Positions 10,322 to 21,758 of a stretch of DNA of 64,000 nt are shown piece after piece (position 1 is the first letter of the stretch; each line of letters opens with the position of its first letter). The notes under the pieces are model-generated. The model saw only the letters and a program-made list of their open reading frames with translations, was not told the origin of the DNA and did not search any database. The stretch comes from Aureobasidium sp. EXF-3400 (lineage: Eukaryota; Ascomycota; Dothideomycetes; Dothideales; Saccotheciaceae). The position numbers and the translations under genes were made by a program. The stretch is taken from NCBI GenBank assembly GCA_024195585.1, contig SWBL01000015.1, positions 1-64,000 of the forward strand, in the 5' to 3' direction.

Positions 10322-12691
10322 CTAGTGATGCGTGGTGGCAACACCTGCTGCGTCGGCCTGGGCTGTAATTCTGCGCTTATAATCGTTCACATCACCGTCA
10401 AAGTGCTCAACGCGTCCCTGATCACAGATCCAGAGCGACGTACAGCAAGCATTGAGAATCGTAACGTCATGGCTAAATCAGAAGGCATTAGTATACAGAA
10501 AAGATTGGAGGAGGTGGTGGGTGGGAGGGGGGAAAGGGGAGAAACTTACGAAACCATCAGGACACCACCACCGAAGTTCTTGATAGCATCTGCCAAGGCG
10601 TCCATGGCTTCAATATCCAAGTGGTTAGAAGGCTCATCGAGAACCAGAATGTGAGGGTTCTGAAGTGACAAGATGGCGAAAGCGACACGAGATTTTTGAC
10701 CTCCAGACAAAATTTCCATCTTCTGTAGACCAGTCATACCGGTGAGACCGAAGGCACCAAGATGTCTGCGGTACTCCTCATCAGACTTGCCAGGGTACAT
10801 CTTGGACATGAAGCCAACAGCACTCATATTGAGGTCGAGGGCATCGACGTGATGCTGGGCAAAGTAGCCAACACGCAGACGAGGGTTCTGAGAAATGAGA
10901 CCAGTAGTCGGCTGTAGTGCACCGATGAGAAGCTTGAGCACTGTTGTTTTACCAGCACCGTTGGGTCCGACGATACCAATACGCGAGTCGAGCTGGACGT
11001 CGAGATCAACATTTGCAAGCAACGGCTTGTCGGGTGTGTAACCGAAGTTGACACCACTCATTTGAATAATAGGAGGCGACATCTTCTCCACATCAGGGAA
11101 TGTGAACTTGACTGTGTACTCGCTCTCGGGAGCTTCCAGGACAGGCATCTTCTCCAACTTCTTGATACGCGATTGTGCTTCGGACGACTTGGCTGCGTTG
11201 TAACGGAACTTGTCGATGAAGGCTTGCAAATGCGCACGTTCGCCCATCTGCTTCTCGTACTCTCTCTTGGCAGTCTTTCTTCTCTCCTCCTTGGTGTTGT
11301 AGAAGGACTGGAAGTTGGCACCCTTGTAGTAATCGAGACGTTCGGAGTGTTGGTGGATAATGTCTGTAGCGACTTCGTCAAGGAAGGCTCTGTCGTGAGA
11401 AACAACCAAGAGAGTGCTGGGGTAGGATTGCAGGTAGTTGGACAAGAAGGTGATGGAAGGCACATCCAACATGTTGGAAGGTTCATCGAGCATGAGAAGA
11501 TCAGGTTCGCAGAACAGAGCACGAGCAAGTGCCAATCTCATACGCCAACCACCAGAGAAGGTCTTTGTGGCGAATTGCTGTCTCTCATGCGAGAAACCAA
11601 GACCGGCAAGAATACTGGCAGCACGAGACTCAGCCTTGTCAGAGTCCATCTCGGCGAGCTTAGCTTGGACATCACTGAGCGTGATGTCGAGACCCTCTCG
11701 TTGAGTGTCAAGCTTAGCAGCATCTGTCGATGTATCTGCCATTTGGGATCTGGTGGCCTCGAGCTCTGCAAGCTCCTTGGTGATCTTGTCTTGCTCCCTC
11801 AGCAAATGCTTGCGCCAAACATCAGCGTCCAAGACGGCCTGAAGAGCAGGTGTGTCGTCTCCCATAATCTAGGAAGGTTAGCCGCATATCAAATTGCACT
11901 TCATAGGAAAAACTTACCTCTTGTTCGACGTGAAGAATAGAGATATGAGTGGGAATGGGAACCTCTCTCTTACTCAAAGCTCTAAGCAAAGTAGATTTAC
12001 CAATACCGTTCTGACCGACCAGACCGTATCTGCGACCAAAGGACAGAGTCAAGTTGGTGTCACTCAAGATTCTCTTGCCACCAATAGTGATATCAATGCC
12101 ATCGACCTTGATTTCCTTACTCTTACCGGCGTTGTCTGAGCCGAGTTGCAGAGGGTTAACCTTCATGAAGAACTCTTCATAGGATGCAGCATCGTCGGTC
12201 TGGTCCAAGAGTTTAGAGGTTTCATACTCGACGTTCTTGAATTCCTTTCTGTCTTGCTTTGCACGAAGCTTCTTTTCGGCCTTCTCGAGCTTCTTCTTGT
12301 CAACACGAGACTCAATTTGTCTACCAGTGTGCTCCAAGTTGACACCACCAGTCAAGCCAAGAGTAGTTGAGATGTTTCTCGCAGATCCGACTTGAATAGT
12401 TTGGTCGAGCTTTCTGGCAGAAGGACCCTGCTGGCGGTGTTCACCATCAAGATTAGACTGAGCCGAGAGCTTGGAGACAAACTTCTCAACCAGGTTCTGA
12501 ATTGTCAATTCATTCTGGTTAGACAGGTCACCGGAAGCGGATAGCAGCAGAGCTGTCACAGCAGCGGCGGCATCAGACAGTGGGTCGCCTTCCGCGCTGT
12601 ATGCCTGCGAAGCGTGGTTGAGATATCCAACGGAATACTCGGACACGACAGGGTCGATTCCCGGGATCTGGCTTCTGATTTCAGCCTCCAT
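10322..12691 (-). CDS. GCN20: ABCF ATPase, GCN20 type
   Basis: Three exons, 12691-11918, 11868-10550 and 10472-10322, give 747 aa, close to yeast Gcn20 (752 aa). Introns are 49 and 77 nt and both joins restore conserved sequence (HVEQE|IMGDD and MVS|HDVTILN). Soluble ABCF proteins have two ATP cassettes and no membrane domain; Gcn20 binds Gcn1 and ribosomes and promotes activation of the kinase Gcn2 under amino-acid starvation. Visible: an N-terminal Gcn1-binding-type region of about 200 residues with a charged helix (VDKKKLEKAEKKLRAKQD), first Walker A GQNGIGKST, first signature FSGGWRMRLALA with LMLDEPSNMLD, an inter-cassette linker rich in K/E, second Walker A GPNGAGKTT, and second signature LSGGQKSRVAFA with LVLDEPSNHLD. 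The third exon supplies the end of the second cassette. An ABCF3 label is equivalent. Confidence 0.94.
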
Positions 12692-15600
12692 TGTAACACA
12701 GAAAAAGATTCGGCGACGTGAAGTTTTGCGTGTTTGGTTAGGGTGGCGGCTGTTGGCGACTTTCACCGCTATGTTCGTCCTGTGGATCTTCGAATCCTTC
12801 GTCGAAAAGAAAACAGAATTCACGCTTTTACGAAATAGGCCTTGTTGTTCGGTGATCCGGTGCCCTTGCGTGTTTTTCCAGCTCTTGTCCGTCAAACCCA
12901 GTGAGGGGCGTTACGGAAGAGCTGCGGATGAGAATCCTGTTGGTTAGCTTAAAGAACGTCCAGATTCAAGGTAGTGTCTTCTTAGTACCGATCCGACCAC
13001 TGCACTTCCAACTTCTAAGCGCATGAGATCTCGATTACAGTAATCCTCCACAAGTAAGCAATACACAGGCTACCAATGAGAATTCTGACATTCTGGACAA
13101 TCGAAAAAGGGTCTCAAACTAGGCATCGCGTTTCATGATTACAGATTGGACGGTGTATCTCCAAAGGATCTCGAATACGCCTGCTTGGCATACGCCATAT
13201 AACATACTTGCTGTGCCTGGTACCAGATCTCCACAGACCAGCTGCACGAGAATTGAGCACTACCAGCCGATGGTCGATTCCCTGTTCATTCTCGCAAGAG
13301 GTCGAGGTCAAGCCCAAGCTATTCTCAAACAGTGACCAATCAGCCGTAGAGAACGAGCGTTTACTCAAATCGGTTCTTGTTGATCAGACAGTCACCGATA
13401 GCTTGTACTACACGAGTAAAAGGTACGCAAAGCCAAACCACGATTAGACGGATCAGCAAAGTGCATTTGCTGCTTAAAGTGAATGAGCTGTATTCCGGGT
13501 TGAGCAGAGCATCAGTGCATGTTGCTGCCCGAGCAACCTTCAGTAAGGTGATTAATCATGTTGAAACTGGATTACTATTTCTGTAAGGCATATAGACTTT
13601 GAGCAAGGTGGAGGAAGAGCTGCGGTCAATTGCGTTCTTCTCCATTATTCTTTGATCGACAAAACATCCTTGTATTCCGAAGAATACAGAGTGACATTCA
13701 ACCCTTTTATCCCCGTCGTCAGAATGGAGCTGATGGATCCGCCAAGCGGTGTCAACCTCCGTCTGGTTCGGATTGGGCTTGAGCACGAGGACGAAGAGGA
13801 CCGTGCTGTTTCATAGAGGCAAGCCACGCTACAAGAACAGAAGTGGAAGGTTACTGTGCAGTACCAAACACTCGGGCCTGACGAAATAGATTGGCGATCA
13901 CCTCTTCCCCGACATCCCTCGAGCCGTCGGCCGGCGTTGCGTGAGACCAAGAGACCAGCCGTGGCCTTCTTTTGGGTCTGCTAGCTTTCAAGGGATGATG
14001 GTTCAGTCCCTGCTTGTCAATCGAGAGCCATTGTGTAACTTTGAGAATTTGACGTGTTGGAAGATGTACACAAGCACTTCTTCTTCCCGCTGCTGCACGC
14101 GGCTGGTGACTTACGCGACATCATGGGTGTCGTCTTTAACTCCACAGCTCAGGCGGACCGAGTCGATCCAGACGACACTTCAGCGGATGATCCGTCTGCC
14201 ATGCTTGTTAGCGTTTCAGGTTGCTTGCTGAATCCTGAATGTGTCATCTTCTGGTGCGTCGTTGCATGGCTTTGTGAGAGTCACCTTTCGCACGCAGGCA
14301 CGCGGTAGATGCATGTAAGTCAGGCTCAGTTTCATCATATACACGTCCGAATCGTGTGAGTACATGTGTACCGTCATGCCAGATCTCAGATGCTCGACGC
14401 ACGGCGGTTCGAAAGCGACAGAACTGCCAAATGATCCAAGCGCTTGCGTGGAACGCCTTAGGAAAAGCCGCCCCTACGAGTTACAACATTGTCCGGCACC
14501 AAAGGAACCGACAAGACTACGCTAAACACCCTGCAGCTGGTACAAAGCAGCATGCAGCTGCTTTAGTGGTGGATATTTCGGTTGTTAACTTTGGCTGGAC
14601 CCACGGATCTTGTTGGTCGAGGATGGAATTGTGGAATTTCCTTGACTTTGACAATGCTTGGAGTCTCAGCATTCTACATCTAGGGCTAGATATTGTATCT
14701 GTTCACGTCGGGTTTCACGGCAAGTGGTCAAAAACTTAGTCGATCGAGTAATGGCATAATACAGGTACATGGATGAAGAAACGGCGCTGCAGGCCGAGGC
14801 GTATGGTATGTGCCGTAAGGATTGATTGCTATTTGCAGGGATGGTCGTCAGAAGTCGGCAGCGAATGGACGAGTCGCACAACGTTTTGACGGTTGAGGGC
14901 GCTGTGCAAGGAGAGAGATTTGACAACAGACTGCAGACGAGATGAAACAGAGCGACGTGCGTGGAGTTATGTATGGCAGAGATATAGTCGCCGAATGCAA
15001 GCCTCGCGCAGGCTCGAGCAAGCGATGGGATAGTGAGATGGATACAGGAAATCCGGTGGGCAGCGGGCATTCCTTCTCGAATGCCTCTGTGATGTCGCGG
15101 GAGCATTGCAATGAACGTTTGGCACGCCGTTGGAGTTTGATCTCTTGTCGCATGAACGTTCAGCGGACTCGTGGTGGCGTCCGAGCTGAGGGGTAGTGTA
15201 GGCGCTTGAAACGCAGGTCAGCGCTCTCGATAATCCCATTCATAACAAAAAACCGGGCATCCTGAAGTTTAGGCGACGCCGAGTGCTCGCCGTCCGCCGT
15301 CTTGAACCAGCCTTTCTCTGTCTGCTCCGTGTCTGTGCCTTGTTTGTGGGGCTTTGCGCGGCGGCCTTGACTCTGTCTTTCTTCCTGATCAGTAGAGCGA
15401 CGAGTTTACTCCACTATGAAGACGACTGGGGCGGGATACACGTTGAGCAGTCTGTCCAATTGCACCTTCCGTCCGCTGTCCTCGAGTTGCGTGTTCTGTT
15501 GATGGGCGCATGGCATCGGCCAAAGTATGAAAACGATCCCCACGGTAAGCTGCACCCAGAGACCCGCTTTCACTATAATGCCCCCAGCCGCTGCGCTTCC

Positions 15601-16067
15601 TGCCTTCCTGCCGCCATGCTTGATATGCGATTGCCCTGCCCCTCGCTATCCTGTCTACGGCCCTGACTGCACTTGGCTGTACCTCCCCCTGTCGCCCGCT
15701 CTGTGAAGCCTAATCCTCTTCGCAAAGCGGCTGCACTCTCCGTCATGCAGCATTGACCGTCTCTTTCTTCGCTCCCCCTTGCAGTCTCGATTGCTCAACT
15801 CCCGACTGACCACCAAACCCTCTACAGCTCTGTGCAACGAGCACCGGCATTGGCGTGTCTGCCCTGGGCTTTGTGCTTGCTCGACCCGACCACGATACAC
15901 GCTCCGAGCGTCAACACTGTGCTCCCAGCAACACAACTCGTCGCTCCAGCTCGCATAGATCCTCTACCTTCCTCCACCCTCTTTCTGTCCCTTCTTCACT
16001 CGACCCGGTCCGTCCTCGACCACGGTCCAATTCTCGAGCAGCCTCGCTCGTTCCACCCACGAGTGAC
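12692..16067. other. Long intergenic region, no supported gene
   Basis: This 3.4 kb separates the GCN20-like gene (minus) and the next plus-strand gene, so it holds two divergent promoters. The right end (about 15.7-16.07 kb) is CT-rich and looks like the leader of the downstream gene. ORFs inside are under 150 codons, mostly lack ATG starts, and show no family motif or splice chain. Confidence 0.5.
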
Positions 16068-19000
16068 ATGACATCGACGGCAACCTGCACGGTACAGACC
16101 GTCGACACATACGCGACCTCGACCACCTTTTGTCCTCCCTTTGCCTTCTCGGCTCGCCAGGCCCTCCGCTCCGCGAGCACCCAACCTACCACTGCTCCCC
16201 CGACGAGGAATGCGCCGGACCATGCCCGAACGGTGCTAAGGAAAAGAGACGGCCACACAATGCCTCGCGGCGCAACCCCGTCCTTTCGACACGGTGCAGA
16301 GGCCTCACCTCCCATATCTCCCACTTTCGCTCCTCATCAGACGCCGTCATGGCTCAAGAGGTTTTCGTTTTCTTCGCGCGACTCGACGCAATCGTCAAAC
16401 TCTCGCCCAGTTTCTTCCGTCATTTCTGTCGCTCCTTCAGCCTCGGGATCCACTAGCCCGATGATCCCCAGCCACACTCCACCCATCAACACAGCCCCGA
16501 ACAAACTTGTCAAACGCTCCACCTCGGTGAGCAAAGTGCCCACTTCAGCCTCGTACGGCGGCTCGACCACAAAGATTCCCATTCCGACCTTGAAACGCCC
16601 AGCAACCAGCCACAAGCGTAGTGCTACTCTACAAGAGAGACGCACTCCCAAAATTCCGAAAGCCGAAGACGCTTTCAGAAACTCTTTCTATGGTTCTCCA
16701 TCAGAATCCATGCCCGAGGATATTCAATGGCGTAACTATTTTGCTCCTAGGCAGGCTGTAGGTCCTCCGGAAACGATACGGCGTCGCAGCTCGACCAGCA
16801 TCCCAAACCCTATCAAAAGGGTGTATGCGGACAGGAAGTATCGACCCGTTTTGGTGTCTGCTAGAGAGAATATCAACGCTGCTCCAATCGAGTTTGACAA
16901 TGATACAGATGATGTCGAGCCTGTATTCGATTCGAATGTGGTGCCAAATGTCCCGGTAGCCGACCGTTTTTGTTCCTCATCTCAGCAGCAGCCCCTTGCA
17001 TTAAATCGACTCTCGCGAGCAACTGTTGATTTCCAAAGTTCTTCGTTCGATTCGAGGATAGATGAGCGGAGAAGTATTGAAGACGCCTTAGACAGACAAG
17101 ACCTCGCCGAAATGTCTAGAATCGAGTCGGCCTCGAGCTCCTTCTCTGCCAGCGACATTCTCCCCGCAGAGCCTCAGATCTGGAAGGAGCCACCTCCAAT
17201 CAAAGCAGCACCCGTCGCTAAATACCGCCGACCGGGTGCGCGAGCTCGATCCAACACGCCCACCAGCATGGGCAACAGACAAAGCATTTCTCACGATGAA
17301 CCATCCAAGATTCAAGCGAGACATCGCGACTTGAATGACACTACACAAACAACAAAGCCGCCATCTCTTAGCAGCCCTATTACAGAAATAGACCTTAGAC
17401 TACCATCGCACCAGACGCATTCCGCTTCGGACCTACTATCCAAATTCGCCGACCTCCCATCAAACCCACACAGCGACGACAGTGTATATTTCGACACATT
17501 ACCTTCACCATCACGCCCTTCCCACCAAGCGTCGCATCCTGTCGACACTGCATCACATCTGGCCGGCTCAGATAGCGATATCAGGTTAGGTGAGGATGAG
17601 GGCCTTGACTCACAAAGCGACACTATTTATGATTCCGTCCGCACCAGGGGGCCAAAGTCGAGTCCGGGCAGGCGAGGGCCTTCAATAGAAACCATCTTTG
17701 ACGAGTCACCGCCATTCCATGTTCATGGCAGGCATACCTTACTCAAGGACTATCTCCAAACAGGACCCTTACCTGATCAAGGATATTCACTCAAGCCAAG
17801 ACACAGCATTATACACGAAGAAGACGCCATTTCTACCCCAGCTCGCTCTGCTCGAAACCAGTCCTTGGGCAGTTCGCCAATGCTTCATATGAAGCACTCG
17901 CCTGCTCAGAGTAACATTGCATCATCACCGCCTACTAGGCAATCTCTTTCTGAGCTACGCCAGCATGCCGAACATTTCCCCGATTTCGGCGATGCTGATG
18001 ATGACGAAGAAAGCTCTTGGTCTTTCGCCGAAGACGACGATGACGAACCTCCAGTCACGCACAAGAATCGCTTTGCCCACCTCGGCATCACCCCTGATCT
18101 CTTGTCGCCTCATGGACATGCTTCGAGTTCTGCGAACACGACCCCACAACGACCAACAGTTAGAAGCACAGACAGAGACACACGCAGCAGCATCTTCGAT
18201 TGGTCCGAGCAACAGCCTTTGGAGAAGAGCCCAAATAATCGTTCTCCTCCTCGCCCCAAGACCGTGCATGGTAAGAAGGACGCCGAAACTCGTGGTAGCA
18301 GGTCAGTCGGAAGAAGGGCTCCCAGTGGACTCCATACTCGCAGCCAAAGTGTACCGACTGCTCAGGACGGTGACGGAAAACGCACAGGCACCAACAAATT
18401 CGGCACATGGGGCATCGGCAGCAAGGGTGTGACAGAAGACTGGAACGAGGACTTCGATTTCGAGGATGAAACTGTTCCAGTAGAGAAGAGACTCGACAGC
18501 GGCATTTCAATGATCGTACCCAAGTCAATCCGGGATCAGCAGACCAATGTGCTCGCCAACATTGGACTCCTTCGGGACTGGGGTCTTTTGATCGAGGAGT
18601 TGAAGGAACACAAAATGCGAGCTGTCATGCTTGAAGTGCTTGGTGGGGTCAACGAGAAGATGTGGAGCGAGGTCGATGCTATGATTGATCTCGCAGACCA
18701 GGAATCTGACGAACAAACACTCGCTCCTCGGTTTTCGCCTTCCTCGTCGCCATCTTTCAACTACGATGCATTTGATGAACCACTTCCAGCGTTACCAGCA
18801 GCGGAATACCTGATGCCACCTCCATTGTTCGGCCTTCCTGAATCCCCAGCAGATGGTGAATTCGACTTTTCCACCGAGGAAGCGGCTATCTCTCCAACCA
18901 GAACTGATAACGGCATCTTCGTTACACCGGCAACCCCTCGAAGACCGCGGAAGAACTCGGAGGCTGTTGCTCGTTCTGTTATAGAAGCTTTGCAAAAGAA

Positions 19001-19349
19001 GCGACTTTCTAACGCCGGCTTTGATCTTGAAGGGAAGGACAAGGTCCATTTCGACACGGCAACATTGAAGCGAATTATTCCTTACGTCCAAGAGCTACGA
19101 GATAGAGTAAAAAAGGTCATCAGGGACGCAGAAGACCTACTTCCCAGCCCGAAGAGTCTCAAAGGAAGTATCGGCTCACATGGAAGTCGATCCGTACGCC
19201 GAAGGAAACGCGAGGTCCCCGAATCACCAACCGTGCATCGCCGGAGTCGACGCTCCACAGGTGCCTTGGACCGTACATCTTCAGACGATGGGACAACTAC
19301 TCCAACCGAAGAGCTAAATGCCCAATTACGTCTCATGGCCATGACCTAA
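16068..19349 (+). CDS. Large disordered protein with conserved acidic/helical C-terminal region (possible cytokinesis regulator)
   Basis: A single exon from the first in-frame ATG at 16068 encodes 1093 aa; the same frame is open further upstream but without an ATG. About the first 830 residues are low-complexity Ser/Pro/Arg-rich sequence with many SP sites and short basic patches, typical of regulated scaffold proteins. The C-terminal third is more ordered: a DWNEDFDFED acidic-aromatic motif, then a helical block beginning RDQQTNVLANIGLLRDWGLL, an IDLADQE stretch, a second helical block (TLKRIIPYVQELRDRVKKVI) and a basic tail rich in RRRKR and RRSRR. WxxDFxF-type motifs occur in septation-network regulators such as Byr4/Bfa1, and that is the only hint of function I can offer. 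No membrane segment, kinase or zinc motif is present. It converges on the Myb gene at 20.5 kb. The coding call is strong; the functional idea is weak. Confidence 0.8.
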   Translation: MTSTATCTVQTVDTYATSTTFCPPFAFSARQALRSASTQPTTAPPTRNAPDHARTVLRKRDGHTMPRGATPSFRHGAEASPPISPTFAPHQTPSWLKRFSFSSRDSTQSSNSRPVSSVISVAPSASGSTSPMIPSHTPPINTAPNKLVKRSTSVSKVPTSASYGGSTTKIPIPTLKRPATSHKRSATLQERRTPKIPKAEDAFRNSFYGSPSESMPEDIQWRNYFAPRQAVGPPETIRRRSSTSIPNPIKRVYADRKYRPVLVSARENINAAPIEFDNDTDDVEPVFDSNVVPNVPVADRFCSSSQQQPLALNRLSRATVDFQSSSFDSRIDERRSIEDALDRQDLAEMSRIESASSSFSASDILPAEPQIWKEPPPIKAAPVAKYRRPGARARSNTPTSMGNRQSISHDEPSKIQARHRDLNDTTQTTKPPSLSSPITEIDLRLPSHQTHSASDLLSKFADLPSNPHSDDSVYFDTLPSPSRPSHQASHPVDTASHLAGSDSDIRLGEDEGLDSQSDTIYDSVRTRGPKSSPGRRGPSIETIFDESPPFHVHGRHTLLKDYLQTGPLPDQGYSLKPRHSIIHEEDAISTPARSARNQSLGSSPMLHMKHSPAQSNIASSPPTRQSLSELRQHAEHFPDFGDADDDEESSWSFAEDDDDEPPVTHKNRFAHLGITPDLLSPHGHASSSANTTPQRPTVRSTDRDTRSSIFDWSEQQPLEKSPNNRSPPRPKTVHGKKDAETRGSRSVGRRAPSGLHTRSQSVPTAQDGDGKRTGTNKFGTWGIGSKGVTEDWNEDFDFEDETVPVEKRLDSGISMIVPKSIRDQQTNVLANIGLLRDWGLLIEELKEHKMRAVMLEVLGGVNEKMWSEVDAMIDLADQESDEQTLAPRFSPSSSPSFNYDAFDEPLPALPAAEYLMPPPLFGLPESPADGEFDFSTEEAAISPTRTDNGIFVTPATPRRPRKNSEAVARSVIEALQKKRLSNAGFDLEGKDKVHFDTATLKRIIPYVQELRDRVKKVIRDAEDLLPSPKSLKGSIGSHGSRSVRRRKREVPESPTVHRRSRRSTGALDRTSSDDGTTTPTEELNAQLRLMAMT

Positions 19350-20513
19350 CAAAAAGCGGTCCATCATTTTCTGGTCATGCGCTACACAGCTTCTTGACCA
19401 ACCACATTACAGAACCATCTTCATTGTATCCAAGAGACGACGTATGCGAAAAAAGGCTGGCAACGATTTTTCCTCTTTGTACCATTAATGTCTTTCTCCT
19501 TTCTCGTCTGATTCAAACCACACATTTCTGCGACCACCTCTTTTCATTCCGGTTCAGCGAACGGCCTTCTTTTTATCCTTTCTGAACTTCATCAAAGTTT
19601 CCCTTTTGGCAAAGCGGTTTGAGCGGACTTGGAATCTGTCGCATATCACCTTTTTGTCTTTCCTTTTTCCTCCCCGTTGTATTATTTCTCTTTGGTGGTT
19701 GGGAGGTTTGCACAGGGTGGATTGGACAAAAAAGACAAGAAATACTGCATTGCTTCTTCTCTTTAGCACTTTCTTCTCTTTTTTTTCTCGCGCAAGCATT
19801 CGAGCGAGGCACACACCCAAAAGAAGCGTCTGTGTATCACACTTTTGTAGTCACTTCTTTCTTCTTTTTTTCTTCATTAGCCAGCCAGCCAGTCACACTG
19901 CATAGACATTTGTTCTCCTACTGCCATTCATTGACACTTCTCATCTTGCCTTCTCAGTATCACCTCTGTTCTGTGATGTCTTCTTGCATTCGTAGCGTAT
20001 ATAATCAATTCCGTGCTCGATACTTCCTTTTCATCAATGTTGACCACAGTCGCTCATACCAAATGTTCCTGCTGGAGCATTGTAGGACTCCTCACGAATC
20101 GGTAAGTGACAAGTCAACGCAGACCTGACTGTTCAACATCCTCCTTCTACCCAGAGTACTGCTCACTCATGTTCGTCACCACGTTTGTTATGTCCTTTGT
20201 CTGTGCTTACTTGATGATATTTATGGTCGACGGGTAAGGGGTAGAGGGGACAAGACGGAAAAGAGTGTGTATCAATTTATCTCTGCATGGATTAGGAAAC
20301 TCCATTCAAAGTTTTTTGGTTATGTATCTCCTCTGTCCCTTCGTTTTTTCGTCTTTCTCAGCTTTGGAGCAAGAACATCTAGAGTCGTAAGCGCTCGCTC
20401 GCTGTGAGACATAGAGCCCCCCTATCGTTAAAAACCTATGCTCTCATCCTCTGCTCTCCCGCCTTCCCTCCTTTCTCAAGCCTTCCATCCTATGTTCTCC
20501 TTCTTCCATCATT
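19350..20513. other. Intergenic region between convergent genes, pyrimidine-rich on the plus strand
   Basis: Two convergent genes end here (stops at 19349 and 20514). The sequence from 19,380 to 20,490 is strongly T/C-rich on the plus strand, for example around 19,740-19,880. It is probably made up of 3' UTRs. ORFs in it are products of the T-rich composition. Confidence 0.55.
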
Positions 20514-21758
20514 CTACTCACCCAGCCCCTCAAACTTATCCCTGATGTCCTCAGCAGCGATCCTTCTTCCAGTCATGCCGAAAAATGCAGCACTGACTCT
20601 CTGCCACATTCCCTGCATATCTTTGCCAATCAACTCTGACAGAGCTTGCAGTTCGCCAAAGGAGAAGAGATCGTCTTCGGTCAAAGAGGGGGTTGTTGCG
20701 AGAGTATAGGCCGTGCGCGAGGAAGAAGGGGCCATGGAGGGAAGAGCACGGTGGGGTTTGGAGGTGTGGGACTGACGATGAGGTTCGGGTTCGTGACGAG
20801 GACGTTGAGTGTCTTTGGTGTGGCGGCGAGGGTGGGTTTCTTGGGTTGAGCGATGAGGGCGGGACTCTTGTGTGCCGTTGATGTGGTGGTGGTTGATATG
20901 GACTTCATGGCGATGAGCATGAGCATGCTCATGTTCGACTTTGCCTGCTACAAGCAGTGCAGCAGACAGAGCTCGTTCTTTGTTGTTCTTGTCCTTGTCA
21001 ATAGCATTGGACTTGCTCTTGCGCTCCTCAACCTGGTTTTCCTTCTTTCCCATCTTGGCGACTTGTTTGTCGCTGTGGTCGTTTTTCTCGTCAGTCACTC
21101 CTGCCTTGTCGATGCCGTGCTTGCCTCCTTTTTGTGGCTTCCAATCGGCTGGCTTGATCTCGTGGAAACGTGTTTTGATCTGCTTCTTGGATTTGCCAAT
21201 GGCTGCTCCGATTTCTCCCCACTGCTTGCCTTCGCTTTTCAGGAGCAGTAGTTTTGCGTCTTCTTCGGCGGTGAAAACGGGGCCTGATGGGTTCTGGGCA
21301 CCGGCTTGGGGTTTGTCGCCGTTGGTTTTGGGTTCTTCGGCGGCCTTGTCTGCGTCTGCGGCTTTATTGTTTGATGCTGCTTTTTCGCTGACTGGCTTTG
21401 AGTTGGACTTGCTGTCGTCCTTTTTGCTGCTGGATTTGTTGTCTTCCTTCTTGCTGCTGTGTTTGGAGCCTGACGGCGCGTCTTCTTTGTTGCTGCCTTT
21501 GGCACTGGCAGGCTTGGGTTCGTCGACGCCGCTTTGCTGTTGGACACTTGCGCGTCGGGATGGACGCACACGGACGAGCTCGGTGTTTCCAGAGGTCTGT
21601 AGGAAGGGCAGCTGTGTGAGTCAGCATTCTCAGATGGTAAAGGGGAAGTGTGTTGTGCTTACTCCTGGAGGGCCAGTGGGTCTGCGGATGGTGCGACCAG
21701 AGCCGAGGAAAATGTCGAAGAGAGAGATGGGAAGCTCTGCTGACTTTGAGCCTGCCAT
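20514..21758 (-). CDS. Myb/SANT-like domain protein with His-rich tract
   Basis: Two exons, 21758-21663 (32 codons) and 21611-20514, give 397 aa; the intron is 49 nt and GT-AG. The first exon supplies a conserved-looking start (MAGSKSAELPISLFDIFLGS). The middle N-terminal part is a Lys/Ser-rich disordered region (KKEDNKSSSKKDDSKS type). A single Myb/SANT-like helix set lies at about residues 144-186 (FTAEEDAKLLLLKSEGKQW with IGKSKKQIKTRFHEIKP), suggesting DNA or histone binding in the nucleus. Next comes a tract rich in His and Arg (HEHAHAHRHEVHINHHH), then a second conserved block at the C-terminus with FGELQALSELIG and MWQRVSAAFFGMTGRRI, which looks like another helical domain. I do not recognise a characterised orthologue. 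The last codons run to the stop at 20514. Confidence 0.8.

Noticed and set aside
13724..13816. Short ATG ORF (MELMDPPSGVNL...) that might be an exon
   Set aside because: Only 30 codons, with no flanking exon found in frame.
15283..15666. 127-codon ORF with a hydrophobic start, signal-like
   Set aside because: It begins with GTG, has no in-frame ATG near the start, and lies in the upstream region of the 16-kb gene.
19619..20128. 169-codon Phe/Leu-rich ORF resembling a membrane protein
   Set aside because: Its hydrophobicity is produced by the T-rich 3' region between convergent genes.
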